From NCBI RefSeq assembly GCF_017744695.1, contig NZ_JAGIAS010000005.1, positions 248,001 to 312,000 on the forward strand: DNA of 64,000 nt. Reading direction: 5' to 3'. Made by a program: the position numbers and the translations under genes. Under the pieces are notes generated by a model that had not been told where the DNA came from, did not search any database, and worked only from the letters and a program-made list of their open reading frames with translations. Every line of letters starts with the position of its first letter. Within the stretch, counting starts at the first letter, position 1. Shown here piece by piece: positions 25,244-35,800 of the stretch. The DNA comes from Dyadobacter sp. (GTDB lineage: Bacteria; Bacteroidota; Bacteroidia; Cytophagales; Spirosomataceae).

Positions 25244-28200
25244 TTATCGTTTGGTTAAGGCGGCGTCTGAATTGAGAATGGTGCTTGCTACTACGCTGTT
25301 GGCGGCAAGTAATGCGGGATCCAGCGTTTTGTCGGCCACACGTTGGCCGGTATGGAGCCATCCCGCTGTTTTTTGGGGGTCTTTCCGAAACTTGTCTTCC
25401 TCCACTTTTCGCAATGCGAGCAACAAGTTTACTTCCTTCACGGGCGGTTTGCGGCCGGTGAGCTTGCGGTAAGCAGTCGTAATGGATTGGCGCGCGTCGG
25501 GAATAAGGGTCATTTGCTCGCCCATTACCCGCATCGCCTCCACGAATGTCGGGTCGTTGAGTGTGACGAGCGCTTGCAACGGTGTGTTGGTTTTTTGCCT
25601 CCGTACCACACAGAAGCTTCTCGAAGTAGCGTCGAATGTGGCCAGCGTCGGGTTCGGTACCGAGCGCTTCACGATCACGTACAGGCTCCGGCGATACACT
25701 GCATCGCCCGAATCGGGGGTGTAGGTGGTGTTGTTGATCGACCATAGCCCTTCCGGTTGGTAGGGTTTTACGCTCGCACCACCGATTTGGGGGTTCATCA
25801 ATCCGCTTGCCATCAATGCGTTATCGCGGATCATTTCGGCCGACATCCTGTTCGCAGGTCCGTGTGCGTACAATCGGTTTTCGGGGTCGCGCTCGCGTAC
25901 TTCTCTGCTTGTGCGGGAGTCCTGGCGGTAGGTGGCCGACATGACAATCAGTTTGTTCAGCTTTTTTACGTCCCAGCCCGATTCGCGGAATGTTACGGCC
26001 AGCCAGTCGAGCAGCTCGGGATGGGTAGGCAGCTCGCCCTGGTTACCGAAGTCCTCCGTGGTTTTGACGAGCCCGGTGCCGAAGAAATTTTGCCAGTAGC
26101 GGTTCACAGCCACCCGTGCGGTCAGGGGGTTATCCGCGTGCGTGAGCCATTGTGCAAGTCCGTAGCGGTTTTTGGGTAGGTTTTTGGGGTATTCCAAAAT
26201 CGAAGCGGGTGTCGACGGGAACACCTTTTCGCCTAATGCGTCATAATTCCCGCGAAGCAGGATGTGTGCTTGCTTGGGTTTGGGCATTTCCTGCATCACC
26301 ATCAGTTCGCGGATATGTTCGGTAGAATCCGATAGCTGCGTGCGTGCATCACGCAGGGCCATACGTGCCTTCGCGGTCGCCGGGTCGATGGCGGAAATGT
26401 AGTAATTTTTTAATGCTGCGGTTTCTGCGGAAGTCAGTTGCGTGGCATTCTTCGGGCCTATGGCCGACCACGACGATTTGCGAGCCAGGATACCCGTTTC
26501 AAATGGCGTAAGCTCCCGATTGTATACGGTAATGTCATCCACCTGGGCATTTTTTAACCCAAAACCGCGCCACCACGCACCAACCTGCAAGCCGGGCTGA
26601 ACGGCGGATTTAAAGAGAATATCTTTGGTCAGCTGATCCATGGTCGTTTCCATCGCAGCTTCCTGCCCATTGACATACAACTTGAACCCGGCAGCTTTGG
26701 AAGAACCGTCATAGGTAACAGTCAATTGCACCCATTGGTCCTTCGGAACAGGCTGCTTACTCACTCTTGTGAGCGCGTCCGATGGTGCGGTATGCGCCAT
26801 ATTCAGTTCGAGACGGTCGTTTTTGAGGTAGAGATGATAGCCCCGGAAATTGTAAAGGCGCTCGGCCTGACTTTTGTGCAGGATCACGCCTTCATGCAGT
26901 TCCTTAGGGATATTTACCCAAATCCCCACACTGAACGGTTCCGATTTTCGGAACACGCCATTCTGTCCGAGGTCGAGGTAAACGTCGCCATCGAGCCGGA
27001 GGGATTTTCCATCGGACTTTGCCGCGAATACGGGGTCGCCGCCGGGAGAGCCCGCTTCCCGCTTCATCACGCCGGTTTCCTTCGCATTTGCCGCATTGCG
27101 CAGCGAGCCGTTTTCAAAGGTATAATGGGCCTGCAAACCGGCCTTAGGCAATTGTTCTTTGGTCAGATTTCGGTAGCTGCCCTCATTCATCCATTGCTTG
27201 AAACCGGCTTCCGCATTGCGCTGGGCAGCTGCAAGCTGCTGTTCCTGGGTTTTGATCCTGGTTTGGATAAACCGGAGCGTCTGTTCCTGTGCTGCGGTGG
27301 GCAGGAGCATTGTCGGCGTTGGTAATGCATCGTCCCATGATATTTGCCCGGCTTCTTTCACATTATTGAAGAAGCTGAACAGCTCGTAATAGTTTTTCTG
27401 TGAAATGGGGTCGTACTTGTGATCGTGGCACTTGGCGCAGCCTACCGAAAGACCCAGGAATGCGTCGCCGAAGGTGTTGGTGCGGTCGACAACGTATTCG
27501 GTTTGAAATTCTTCTTCAATGATGCCGCCTTCCATGTTCTGCTGATGGTTGCGGTTGAATGCGGTAGCGATGCGCATTTCCTTCGTCGGGTTGGGCATGA
27601 GGTCGCCGGCGAGTTGCCAATGGACGAACTGGTCGTAATGCATGTTTTTGTTGAATGCGTTGATCACCCAGTCGCGGTAAGGCGACATATCCCTCAGCCT
27701 GTCGACCGTATAGCCATGTGAATCGGCAAAACGGGCCAGATCGAGCCAGTCGACGGCCATTTTTTCGCCATAATGCGGAGATGCGAGCAACCGGTCGACC
27801 TGCTTTTCGTAGGCGTTCGCCGAATTGTCTTTTAAAAACGCATCCGTTTCTGCCAGCGTCGGCGGAAGGCCGGTAAGGTCCAGCGAAACGCGGCGGAGCA
27901 GTATTTCTTTCTCTGCCTGCGCGGAAGGTTGCAATTGTTCTTCTTTCAGTTTTTTGAATACAAAATGATCTATCGGATTGATCGCCAGGTTATCGTGCTG
28001 CGTATCCGGAACGTCGGGTATTTCAGGTTTTACGAATGCCCAATGCGGCTTGTATTCGGCGCCTTCATCGATCCAGCGGATCAAAATCGCTTTCTCGCGC
28101 GCGGAGAGGCTCAGGTGCGACTCAGGCGTGGGCATCATGTATTCCGGATCGGAGGAGATGATACGATGAAAAAATTCACTGTCGGCCAGATCGCCGGGGT

Positions 28201-28468
28201 CAATAGCGGTCAGTCCCGAATTTTTGGACACTTTATGAAACGCAGATTCGGCCATGTCCAGGCGGAGGCCGCCTCTTTGCTTCGCTTTATCCGGTCCGTG
28301 GCAGGCAAAGCATTTGTCGGAGAGCACGGGTTTAACGTGTTGGTTATAATCCAGCTTATCGGGCAGCGCTTTCATGGCAACCTCCACGTCCTCGGGTAGT
28401 TTGGGGGAGCACGCAAAGAAATGTCCGGCCAGCAAAACCCACAAAAAGAAAAATTGAATATGCTTCAT
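25244..28468 (-). CDS. DUF1549/DUF1553 lipoprotein with cytochrome c-like motif and LamG domain
   Basis: This large envelope protein of 1074 residues starts with a lipoprotein signal (MKHIQFFFLWVLLAGHFFAC; the frame also opens at a GTG at 28495). A planctomycete-type cytochrome motif (SDKCFACHGPDK, Cys53-Cys56-His57) lies near the N-terminus. A DUF1549 region follows (LLRRVSLDLTGLPPT, with a second CAKCHDHKYDP motif), then a LamG/concanavalin-like domain (about 420-640), and a DUF1553 region (ARVAVNRYWQNFFGTGLVKTTEDFGNQGELPTHPELLDWLA). The heme-binding motif suggests electron transfer, and the LamG domain suggests carbohydrate binding. It is operonic with the DUF1501 gene. Confidence 0.94.
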   Translation of the reverse strand: MKHIQFFFLWVLLAGHFFACSPKLPEDVEVAMKALPDKLDYNQHVKPVLSDKCFACHGPDKAKQRGGLRLDMAESAFHKVSKNSGLTAIDPGDLADSEFFHRIISSDPEYMMPTPESHLSLSAREKAILIRWIDEGAEYKPHWAFVKPEIPDVPDTQHDNLAINPIDHFVFKKLKEEQLQPSAQAEKEILLRRVSLDLTGLPPTLAETDAFLKDNSANAYEKQVDRLLASPHYGEKMAVDWLDLARFADSHGYTVDRLRDMSPYRDWVINAFNKNMHYDQFVHWQLAGDLMPNPTKEMRIATAFNRNHQQNMEGGIIEEEFQTEYVVDRTNTFGDAFLGLSVGCAKCHDHKYDPISQKNYYELFSFFNNVKEAGQISWDDALPTPTMLLPTAAQEQTLRFIQTRIKTQEQQLAAAQRNAEAGFKQWMNEGSYRNLTKEQLPKAGLQAHYTFENGSLRNAANAKETGVMKREAGSPGGDPVFAAKSDGKSLRLDGDVYLDLGQNGVFRKSEPFSVGIWVNIPKELHEGVILHKSQAERLYNFRGYHLYLKNDRLELNMAHTAPSDALTRVSKQPVPKDQWVQLTVTYDGSSKAAGFKLYVNGQEAAMETTMDQLTKDILFKSAVQPGLQVGAWWRGFGLKNAQVDDITVYNRELTPFETGILARKSSWSAIGPKNATQLTSAETAALKNYYISAIDPATAKARMALRDARTQLSDSTEHIRELMVMQEMPKPKQAHILLRGNYDALGEKVFPSTPASILEYPKNLPKNRYGLAQWLTHADNPLTARVAVNRYWQNFFGTGLVKTTEDFGNQGELPTHPELLDWLAVTFRESGWDVKKLNKLIVMSATYRQDSRTSREVRERDPENRLYAHGPANRMSAEMIRDNALMASGLMNPQIGGASVKPYQPEGLWSINNTTYTPDSGDAVYRRSLYVIVKRSVPNPTLATFDATSRSFCVVRRQKTNTPLQALVTLNDPTFVEAMRVMGEQMTLIPDARQSITTAYRKLTGRKPPVKEVNLLLALRKVEEDKFRKDPQKTAGWLHTGQRVADKTLDPALLAANSVVASTILNSDAALTKR

Positions 28469-28819
28469 ACCAAATGATACCCGATTGATCTCCACCGATT
28501 TCCAGGTCGGAAAAATAGCAAAAGCCGCGAGCCGTGCCGTTATACGCTCTTTGTCGGGGTTTTGTTTGGCGATGGAGCTGGCGAGGTATGCGGAACGGGC
28601 AATGGACTCTGGACGTGTGTAGTTTTATTGATTTTATGCAAAAATACGGAGAATAAGTTCAAAAAGTTGATCGCGGGTTGATCGAACCTGATACTCCGTT
28701 TGCGTAGCCATCAGGCAGGCTGGGATGATTTGGCGGGAGGACCGGAGAGAAAAGAGTATAAAGCAGAGAGGAGAGTAAAGAGGAACGTCAGGAGTTGAGT
28801 GCTTGCAACAGCAGGGCTG
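28469..28819. other. Intergenic region with a polypurine tract, no gene found
   Basis: The region upstream of the DUF1553 gene contains no convincing reading frame. A purine-rich stretch (about 28738-28783, GGAGAGAAAAGAG type) lies close to the next gene. No exact TAnnTTTG element with a -33 TTG was found. Confidence 0.5.
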
Positions 28820-29047
28820 CTACTGCGGCGTAACGGCCGCCGGGTCGTTGTTTCGGATGGACACGCGAATGTCCTCGATCTGGTGGTGGTTAAGCCAGCG
28901 TTGAAAATCCAGTGCGTGTTCAGGCTGGTGGTGAACGATCGCCCCGTTGGTCAGCATCAGTGTAAATGTGCTGTACGCCTGCAGAAACTTACAGACTTCA
29001 GTGGATTGATACTCGAATCCTGCAAAGTAAGGTTTAGTGTAAGACAT
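28820..29047 (-). CDS. Small hypothetical protein, 75 aa
   Basis: This short protein begins MSYTKPYFAGFEYQSTEVCKFLQAY and ends in NNDPAAVTPQ. It has no signal or membrane segment. The composition is that of a folded alpha/beta protein, with the core TFTLMLTNGAIVHHQPEHALDFQRWLNHHQIEDIRV. The family is not recognised. It stands alone between two intergenic regions, so reality rests on its normal composition and ATG start. Confidence 0.55.
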   Translation of the reverse strand: MSYTKPYFAGFEYQSTEVCKFLQAYSTFTLMLTNGAIVHHQPEHALDFQRWLNHHQIEDIRVSIRNNDPAAVTPQ

Positions 29048-29279
29048 AGGCCGATTTAATTAACTTCTGGTTGCCTAAAATTAAATACATCGGCTATCGG
29101 TCGAAGAATTTATTGAGCAATGTTTCGGAATTACTTATTTAACGGCTTTACAAGTTATTGTATGGAGAAAAGCCTTTACGGAATATGCATATTGTAGACT
29201 TTCACGACAATTCTTGTAGGGCGGAGGGGCCATTGTAAAATTATCGCGGCACACCTCTTTTCATGGTTGGCATTATTTC

Positions 29280-29287
29280 TATATTTG
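29280..29287 (+). promoter_or_regulatory. Perfect -7 element (TATATTTG) before the zinc peptidase
   Basis: TATATTTG matches the Bacteroidota -7 consensus TAnnTTTG exactly. At 19 bases upstream the -33 position reads TTT rather than TTG. The implied transcript starts about 60 bases before the ATG at 29354. The rest of 29048-29353 holds nothing recognised. Confidence 0.45.
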
Positions 29288-29353
29288 AGTGCCGCGGGTT
29301 CGGATACCGGACCCGCATTAAGTTCTAGTTTTAACCTAAAATACATCAACAAC

Positions 29354-30199
29354 ATGCGTTGGCAGGATTTACGCAGAAGCAGCAACGTTGAAGACCGCCG
29401 CGGAATGTCGGGCGGGGGCAAAGTTGCATTGGGAGGCATCGGGGTGATCATCGTGGTCGCTATCGGGCTGCTTACCGGTCAGGACCCGCAGGAGATAATT
29501 TCCAACATACAAGGCGCTCAAACCGAACAGGCCGAAACCCGGCAGGCTGGGCCGCGCCCGGACGACAAAACGGCGGATTTCGTGTCGGCGGTGTTGGGAA
29601 GTACCGAGGATGTATGGACGCAGATTTACGCGCAGAATAACGCCGAGTACGAGAAGCCGGTGTTACAGATGTTTTCGAATGCTACGGAAAGCGCTTGCGG
29701 CGGGGCGTCGTCGGCTATGGGGCCATTCTATTGCCCGGCCGATCATAAGGTTTACATTGATCTTACCTTTTGCGACGAGCTGCGCGACCGGTTCAATGCG
29801 CCCGGCGAATTCGCGGTCGCGTATGTAGTGGCGCATGAGGTGGGCCACCATGTACAGAACCTGATGGGGATCTCGCAGCAGGTGCAGGAGCAGCGGAGAA
29901 GGCTGAGCGAGGCCGATTACAACAAGCTGTCGGTAAAACTGGAATTACAGGCCGATTTTCTCGCGGGCGTGTGGGCCAACCACGCCAACCAGATGAGTAA
30001 AATCCTGGAACCCGGCGATTTGGAAGCGGCATTGACCGCCGCCAATGCCATCGGTGACGACAAGCTCCAGAAGGAATCTCAGGGTTACGTGGTACCGGAC
30101 GCATTCACGCACGGCACCTCGCAGCAACGGATGTACTGGTTCAAAAAGGGTTATGAAACCGGCGACCTCGCTCAGGGGCGTTTTCAGGATATCCGGTAA
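29354..30199 (+). CDS. YpfJ/KPN_02809-type neutral zinc metallopeptidase
   Basis: The product of about 281 residues starts at the ATG 29354 (MRWQDLRRSSNVEDRRG), which matches the N-terminus typical of the family; the frame extends upstream without support. One membrane helix (about residues 20-38, VALGGIGVIIVVAIGLL) anchors it to the inner membrane. The zinc motif HEVGHH (about 161-166) and the third ligand region ELQADFLAGVW are intact, as are the family segments ACGGASSAMGPFYCPAD and GTSQQRMYWFKKGYETGD. The substrate is unknown. It is transcribed alone and convergent with the DUF4287 gene. Confidence 0.94.
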   Translation: MRWQDLRRSSNVEDRRGMSGGGKVALGGIGVIIVVAIGLLTGQDPQEIISNIQGAQTEQAETRQAGPRPDDKTADFVSAVLGSTEDVWTQIYAQNNAEYEKPVLQMFSNATESACGGASSAMGPFYCPADHKVYIDLTFCDELRDRFNAPGEFAVAYVVAHEVGHHVQNLMGISQQVQEQRRRLSEADYNKLSVKLELQADFLAGVWANHANQMSKILEPGDLEAALTAANAIGDDKLQKESQGYVVPDAFTHGTSQQRMYWFKKGYETGDLAQGRFQDIR

Positions 30200-30211
30200 G
30201 CGGTGTAGAGG

Positions 30212-30442
30212 TCAATCGCTGTTTTCGTCCTTGATGCCTTTCAGCAATGCGTAAATGGCCATGGCGTGCCCCTGGCCAAGCTCATAATCCGTTTTAAGCC
30301 ATTGAACAATATCGCCAGCCTTCGTGCTGGCTTTTAATTGTCCGTTGGCCGTGAAGCCTTTTTCTTCTGCAAGCTTCCGGAAATCGTCGGGGCCCTTGCC
30401 GGTTTTGGCGAGGATGGTTTTGAGGTATCCCTGGAATGACAT
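30212..30442 (-). CDS. DUF4287 small protein
   Basis: This protein of 76 residues starts at the ATG 30442 (MSFQGYLKTILAKTGKGPDDFRKLAEEKGF), the standard start of DUF4287 proteins. The longer frame to 30505 is not supported. The helical pattern continues through TKAGDIVQWLKTDYELGQGHAMAIYALLKG. The function is unknown; it resembles the small cytosolic proteins often found next to DUF5655-type proteins. It stands alone, convergent with the peptidase gene 12 bases away. Confidence 0.85.
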   Translation of the reverse strand: MSFQGYLKTILAKTGKGPDDFRKLAEEKGFTANGQLKASTKAGDIVQWLKTDYELGQGHAMAIYALLKGIKDENSD

Positions 30443-30513
30443 ATGGTTTTCGGTTGGTTTAAGGAATTGAAAGCGCAAAATATAGGGTATATTAATTCGC
30501 TGCAAAGGTTTAC

Positions 30514-30543
30514 TTGGTTTAAGTACCGTTGTAATATAATTTG
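30514..30543 (+). promoter_or_regulatory. Possible promoter of the response regulator gene
   Basis: TTG at 30514-30516 and ATAATTTG at 30536-30543 are separated by 19 bases. The -7 differs from TAnnTTTG in its first two bases, although TATAATTTG with one extra base fits better. The implied start is about 20 bases before the ATG at 30569. Confidence 0.35.
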
Positions 30544-30568
30544 CAAGGATTTTTACGCTCCCTATTGA

Positions 30569-30949
30569 ATGCTTTATCAGAATATTCTTCTCATCGATGA
30601 TGACGAAGACGATCAGGAAATCTTCCTGACAGCCCTTGAATGTACCCGAAAACCGGTTCGCTGCACTGTTCTGGACAGTGCCAGGACGGCTTTAAGCCAG
30701 ATTCACCGCGGGGAACTCGAAACCGATCTTATTTTTCTTGATCTCAATATGCCCCTTATGAACGGGCAGCAATTTTTAATGGAGATCAAAAAGGATGAAA
30801 AACTCCGCAAAATCCCGGTGGTGATTTTGTCCACATCTTCCAATGCAGCGACAGCAATGCAGGTAAAAGAACTGGGTGCGTGCCATTTTTTTACAAAACC
30901 GGGTCGTTTCGAAGATCTGGTGGCGATTCTCGATGAAGTATTGGTCTAG
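30569..30949 (+). CDS. Single-domain response regulator
   Basis: This cytoplasmic receiver protein of 126 residues has no output domain. The acidic pocket IDDDEDD is near residue 10, the phosphoacceptor Asp is at about residue 58 (LIFLDLNMPLMNG), the Thr/Ser switch is in VVILSTSS, and the Lys is in FTKPG. The DDEDDQEIF start and the length match the Rcp1-like class that passes phosphate from PAS-containing kinases. The histidine kinase gene begins 54 bases downstream on the same strand and is the probable partner. Confidence 0.93.
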   Translation: MLYQNILLIDDDEDDQEIFLTALECTRKPVRCTVLDSARTALSQIHRGELETDLIFLDLNMPLMNGQQFLMEIKKDEKLRKIPVVILSTSSNAATAMQVKELGACHFFTKPGRFEDLVAILDEVLV

Positions 30950-31003
30950 CCGCCCAGTTCTGGCGCGATTATAGTAGTTGCATCTGCGTATTCATTCATT
31001 CAT

Positions 31004-32710
31004 ATGGATTTACGTAGGCCCAAAGACGACCAGTTTTTTCATTTTATTCAGGGAGGCGGCGAAATGGGTGCTCTGACGCGCTCGTTCGACTGGTCTCAAA
31101 CGCCGATCGGTCCGCCGGAGCAATGGCAGCAAAGTTTGCGGACGACCCTGGGGATCGTGCTGCATTCGGCATTCCCGATGTTCCTGTTCTGGGGCGACGA
31201 CCTGATCTGCTTTTATAATGATGCTTTCCGCCCGAGCCTGGGCGCGGAGGGCAAACATCCGGCGCTCGGAAGGAAAGGGGAGGAGGTATGGCCGGAAATC
31301 TGGGACTTCATCGGCCCGTTGCTAACCAAAGTGATGACGACCGGTGAGCCCGTGTGGTTTGAAGATCAGCTTGTGCCGTTTTTCAGGAACGGCAAGATCG
31401 AGGATATTTACTGGACGTTCAGTTACAGCCCTGTTTACGACGACAGCGGTCGGGTTAATGGCGTATTTGTGACCTGTACCGAGACCACCCAGAAGGTGAT
31501 GATATTCAACCGGCTGCACGATTCCGAGCGGCGCTTTCAGAACCTGGTGAGCGATGCTACGGTGGGGATAATCGTACTCATCGGAAAGGATATGGTCGTG
31601 GAGATTGTCAACGATGCTTATGGGCAACTAATTGGCCGTTCGCGCGAAGAGCTGCTTGGCAAACCGCTTTTTTCCGTGATCCCGGAAACGGAGCCGCATT
31701 TCAGGAATGTGTTGGAAGGGGTCAGAACGACCGGTGAACCGATTTTTCTCAGTGAGCATCCCTATTTCGTGTTTGTGGATAACGAACGAAAGGAAGGGTT
31801 CCTGAACCTGGTGTACCAGCCCTACCGGGGCGATGACGGCAAAGTGCATGGCGTAATGATCCTCTGCCAGGATGTGACAGCACAAGTGGCTGCGAAATTG
31901 CAAATGGAGGAGGTCGTAGCCGAACGCACACGGGAGCTGGCGACGGCAAACCGGCATTTGCAACGTTCCAATGCAGAGCTGGCGCAATTTGCCTACATTG
32001 CTTCTCACGACTTGCAGGAGCCGGTTCGGAAGGTAGCTACATTTACCCAAATGCTGGAAGCCGAACTGAATGGCACCACTGATCGCCAGCGCAATTATCT
32101 GGATAAAATCAAGAATGCGTCGTCGCGAATGCTGCTGCTGATCCGTGACGTTCTAACCTTTTCCCAATTGTCGAGGGACACGGACCTGGTTGCGGAAACC
32201 GACCTTAACCTCGTGCTCGATAATATTGTGGACGACCTCGAACTGCTGATTGGCCAAAAACGCGCGTCGATCACTTATCACGAGCTTCCGGTGGTGGAGG
32301 CCGTTCCGTTACAGATGGCGCAGCTCTTCGGAAACCTTATTTCCAATGCATTGAAATTCACAAAGAGTGGTGTGGACCCCGTCATTTCCGTTTCAGCGGA
32401 AATGTTGAATAAAGCGGATTTGAAATCATACCCGATGTTGGATCCCCGGTGTGCTTATCATCATTTGCAAATCAGCGACAATGGTATCGGCTTTGAGCAG
32501 GTTTATGCCGAACAGATTTTCGAAATTTTCCAGCGCTTGCATGGTAAGAAGGATTTTGAAGGGACAGGTATCGGACTGGCGATGTGTAAGAAGATCCTTC
32601 AAAACCACCACGGGCATATTTACGCCACTTCCAGAGAAGGCCAGGGGGCCACTTTTCACATTCTAATACCTGAAAGCCAGTCCTGTTTTACCGATTCGTC
32701 GACACTTTAA
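31004..32710 (+). CDS. PAS-domain sensor histidine kinase
   Basis: This soluble kinase of 568 residues has no membrane segment. A first PAS-like domain (about 20-165) carries the typical opening FDWSQTPIGPPEQW. A second PAS domain (about 172-295) and a short coiled coil (ATANRHLQRSNAELAQFAYI) follow. The HisKA box is ASHDLQEPVRKVATF with His at about residue 335, and the ATPase domain shows LFGNLISNALKFTK, DNGIGF and GTGIGLAMCKKI. It is likely a cytosolic sensor that signals through the single-domain regulator encoded just upstream. The signal is unknown. Confidence 0.95.
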   Translation: MDLRRPKDDQFFHFIQGGGEMGALTRSFDWSQTPIGPPEQWQQSLRTTLGIVLHSAFPMFLFWGDDLICFYNDAFRPSLGAEGKHPALGRKGEEVWPEIWDFIGPLLTKVMTTGEPVWFEDQLVPFFRNGKIEDIYWTFSYSPVYDDSGRVNGVFVTCTETTQKVMIFNRLHDSERRFQNLVSDATVGIIVLIGKDMVVEIVNDAYGQLIGRSREELLGKPLFSVIPETEPHFRNVLEGVRTTGEPIFLSEHPYFVFVDNERKEGFLNLVYQPYRGDDGKVHGVMILCQDVTAQVAAKLQMEEVVAERTRELATANRHLQRSNAELAQFAYIASHDLQEPVRKVATFTQMLEAELNGTTDRQRNYLDKIKNASSRMLLLIRDVLTFSQLSRDTDLVAETDLNLVLDNIVDDLELLIGQKRASITYHELPVVEAVPLQMAQLFGNLISNALKFTKSGVDPVISVSAEMLNKADLKSYPMLDPRCAYHHLQISDNGIGFEQVYAEQIFEIFQRLHGKKDFEGTGIGLAMCKKILQNHHGHIYATSREGQGATFHILIPESQSCFTDSSTL

Positions 32711-32808
32711 CCTCAGTCGTCGATTTCCTTTACGTTCGTCAAGTACCCCTCAGTATACGTATTCCGATTTCGCCTTTAAAGAATATTTAATCTTTAAATT
32801 TTACCAAT

Positions 32809-35800
32809 ATGGCGCAATCGATACGAAGTTGTTTATCGGTCTTACTGGCCATGCTGTTTTGTGTATACGAAGCAGCCGGGCAGGACAGGCGTGTGAAAGG
32901 CAGGGTTACAGATGAATCCAATGCGGGCATACCGGGCGTGAGCGTGCTCGTGAAGGGTACTAACAACGGCACCAATACCGACGCGGACGGAAAATTCAGT
33001 ATCGCTTTGTCCGCCGGCAGCCACGTGCTTACCGTGTCGTCAATCGGTCATGTGACCCAGGACGTTAACGTACCCGCCGGAATGACCGAGGTGACCGTCA
33101 AGCTGAAAGCCGACATAAAGAGCCTCGGAGAAGTGGTGGTAACCGCACTGGGGGTGCAGCGCAGCACGCGGAATGTCGGTTATGCGGTGCAGCAGATCGA
33201 CGGCGGGGGCATCCAGGAGGCCCGGGAGGTGAATTACATCAATTCCTTGCAGGGGAAACTGGCCGGGGTGCAAATCGGCGGGAACAGTGGCTCGATGGGC
33301 GGCTCGTCGCGGGTAACGATCCGGGGTTTGAAATCCATTTCGGGCAATAACAATGCATTGTTTATCGTCGATGGTGTGCCCATGGCGAATATGAACCTGA
33401 ATTCGTACGGTGTTACCGGTGGGCAGGGGACCGGCGGTGGCGGCTACGACTATGGTAACCCGGCGCAGCTCATCAACCCTAACGACGTCGAGAATATTTC
33501 GGTACTCAAAGGCGCCGCGGCGACGGCACTTTATGGTAGTCGCGGACAGAACGGGGTCATTTACATTACCACCAAAACCGGCAAGGGCTCCGGCAAACTT
33601 TCGTTGAATTATGACCTGAATATCCAGGCCGACCAGGTGTCGCTTTTACCTAAGTTCCAAAACCTTTACGGAGGCGGCGGAAGTTCGAGTTTTACGAAGT
33701 TGTATGTCAATCAGAACCCGTCCGGCTTCCTGCCTGGCGGTGGTACTTACGACGACGGCGATGGCAAGGGTCGTTACGATCTCATTCCCGACTACGGTAC
33801 CGACGAATCGTGGGGCCCGAAAATGGAAGGTCAGCTGGTGCGGCATTACTGGTCGTGGGACCAGGACCGGAATAACCCGAATTTTGGTAAAACAGCCCCG
33901 TGGAGCGCGCATCCTGACAACGCGAAGGATTTTTTCAAAACCGGCGTCACATTCTCGAATAACCTCTCCGTGGCCAGCAGCGGTGATAACGGCTCGATCC
34001 GTTTTTCGGCAGGGCAGACCAAGCAGAACTTTATTTACCCGGGCAGTAACCTGAACCGCTTTTTTATCAGCCTGAATACGGTTTATAAATTTACCGACAA
34101 GTTTACATTTAGCGGCGGGATCAATTATGTGAATGACCATTCCAAAGGCCGGCCGGGAACGGGTTTCTTCGGCAATAACCCGATGCTGTTTTATGTGATG
34201 TTCGGGCAGCGGCAAATCGCCGACGCTTACCTGCGCAATTACAAGTACGCGGATGGTACCGAGCAGTCGTGGAACCGCACTGCGTGGAATATCCAGAAAC
34301 CCGCATTTACCCAGAATCCGTACTGGAACCAGTACGAAAACTACAATACCGATCAGAATAACCGCTATTTCGGCAATGCAGGCCTTACTTACAAGCTGAC
34401 AGACTGGCTCTCTGCCGACGTCCGCGTTTTCTCGGATTATCTCAATCACCTCGACGAGGTCAGGAGCGCGAAAGGCTTTTTTGTAGGTTCTTATGCCAAA
34501 CGGGCGGTGATTAATAATGAGAACAACTACCAGGGAACGCTGAATGTCAATAAGAGCTTCGCCGATTCCAAATTCACCCTGGAAGCAGTGGCAGGGGGCA
34601 ACATATTGAGGATCAAGTCGAGTATCGATGCCGGAAATACGAATGGCGGATTGCAAAACCCGATGGTGTATGTGCTGCAAAACTCGGTGACGCCTGCGAC
34701 CGTTTCCAATTCTTATGGAAACAAGCAGATCAATTCCGTTTTCGGCTCAGTCACATTAGGTTATAACAAATACCTGTACCTCACTGCCACCGGCCGCAAC
34801 GACTGGGCATCCACACTCAAGCAGACCGGCAATTATTCCTATTTCTATCCGTCGGTATCGGGCTCGTTCATTTTCTCCGACCTGATCACCGATTTGAAAT
34901 GGCTTACGCTCGGGAAGGCGCGCCTCTCATATGCACGCGTGGGTAACGATGCCGATCCGTACTCGGTGTCAAGGTATTACGATTATGTGGCGCCATTTGA
35001 TACTTATCCTTTGCAAAGTACTTCGGACAAGCTTTTCAATAGCCGTCTGAAACCGGAATTATCATCGGAAACGGAAGCGGGGGTGGATTTCAAATTCTTC
35101 AACGACCGCCTCGGAGCTAATTTTACCTACTACAACCGTAAGACGAAAAACCAGATCTGGAATGTGCAGATTCCTTCGGAAAGCGGCTTTACCACGAAAG
35201 TCGTGAATGGCGGCACGGTGCAGAACAAAGGGATCGAGCTTACACTTTCGGCTACACCGGTAATGACAACCCATTTCAGCTGGCGGGTAGGACTTAATTT
35301 TTCCAAAAACAAAAACATTGTCCTCGACCTGAACAGTACCGGCGATAATATCGCGGGCATCGAACGGTTCATTATCGGTACCGAGCGCCGGACCAACAAG
35401 GTATCGATGGTAGCGCAGAAAGGAATGTCGCTCGGCACGATGCTGGGGACGGATTATGTGTATGATTCCAAAGGTAACCGGACGGTGGCCGACAACGGGA
35501 CTTATAATGTGACTGCCACGCCTGTGATCATCGGCGACGCCAACCCGGATTTCATCGGCGGACTTTCGAATATGCTGAGCTACAAGAATTTTTACCTGTC
35601 GGCGCTGGTTGATTTTCAAAAGGGTGGTGATTTCTTTTCATATACCAATTTGTACGGCAACAAGTCGGGTATGCTGAAAGAGACGGCAGAGAATGGTATC
35701 CGCGAAAATGGCGTGATCAACCCGGGTGTGAAAGCCGACGGATCGCCTAATGACATCGCAGTAGCTGCCCGGACGCACTTTAATGCCGATGGCGGTAACC

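Noticed and set aside
25242..25745. N-terminal extension of the DUF1501 protein
   Set aside because: This stretch is the other-frame shadow of the DUF1553 gene. The ATG at 25241, two bases after that gene's stop, gives a proper Tat signal.
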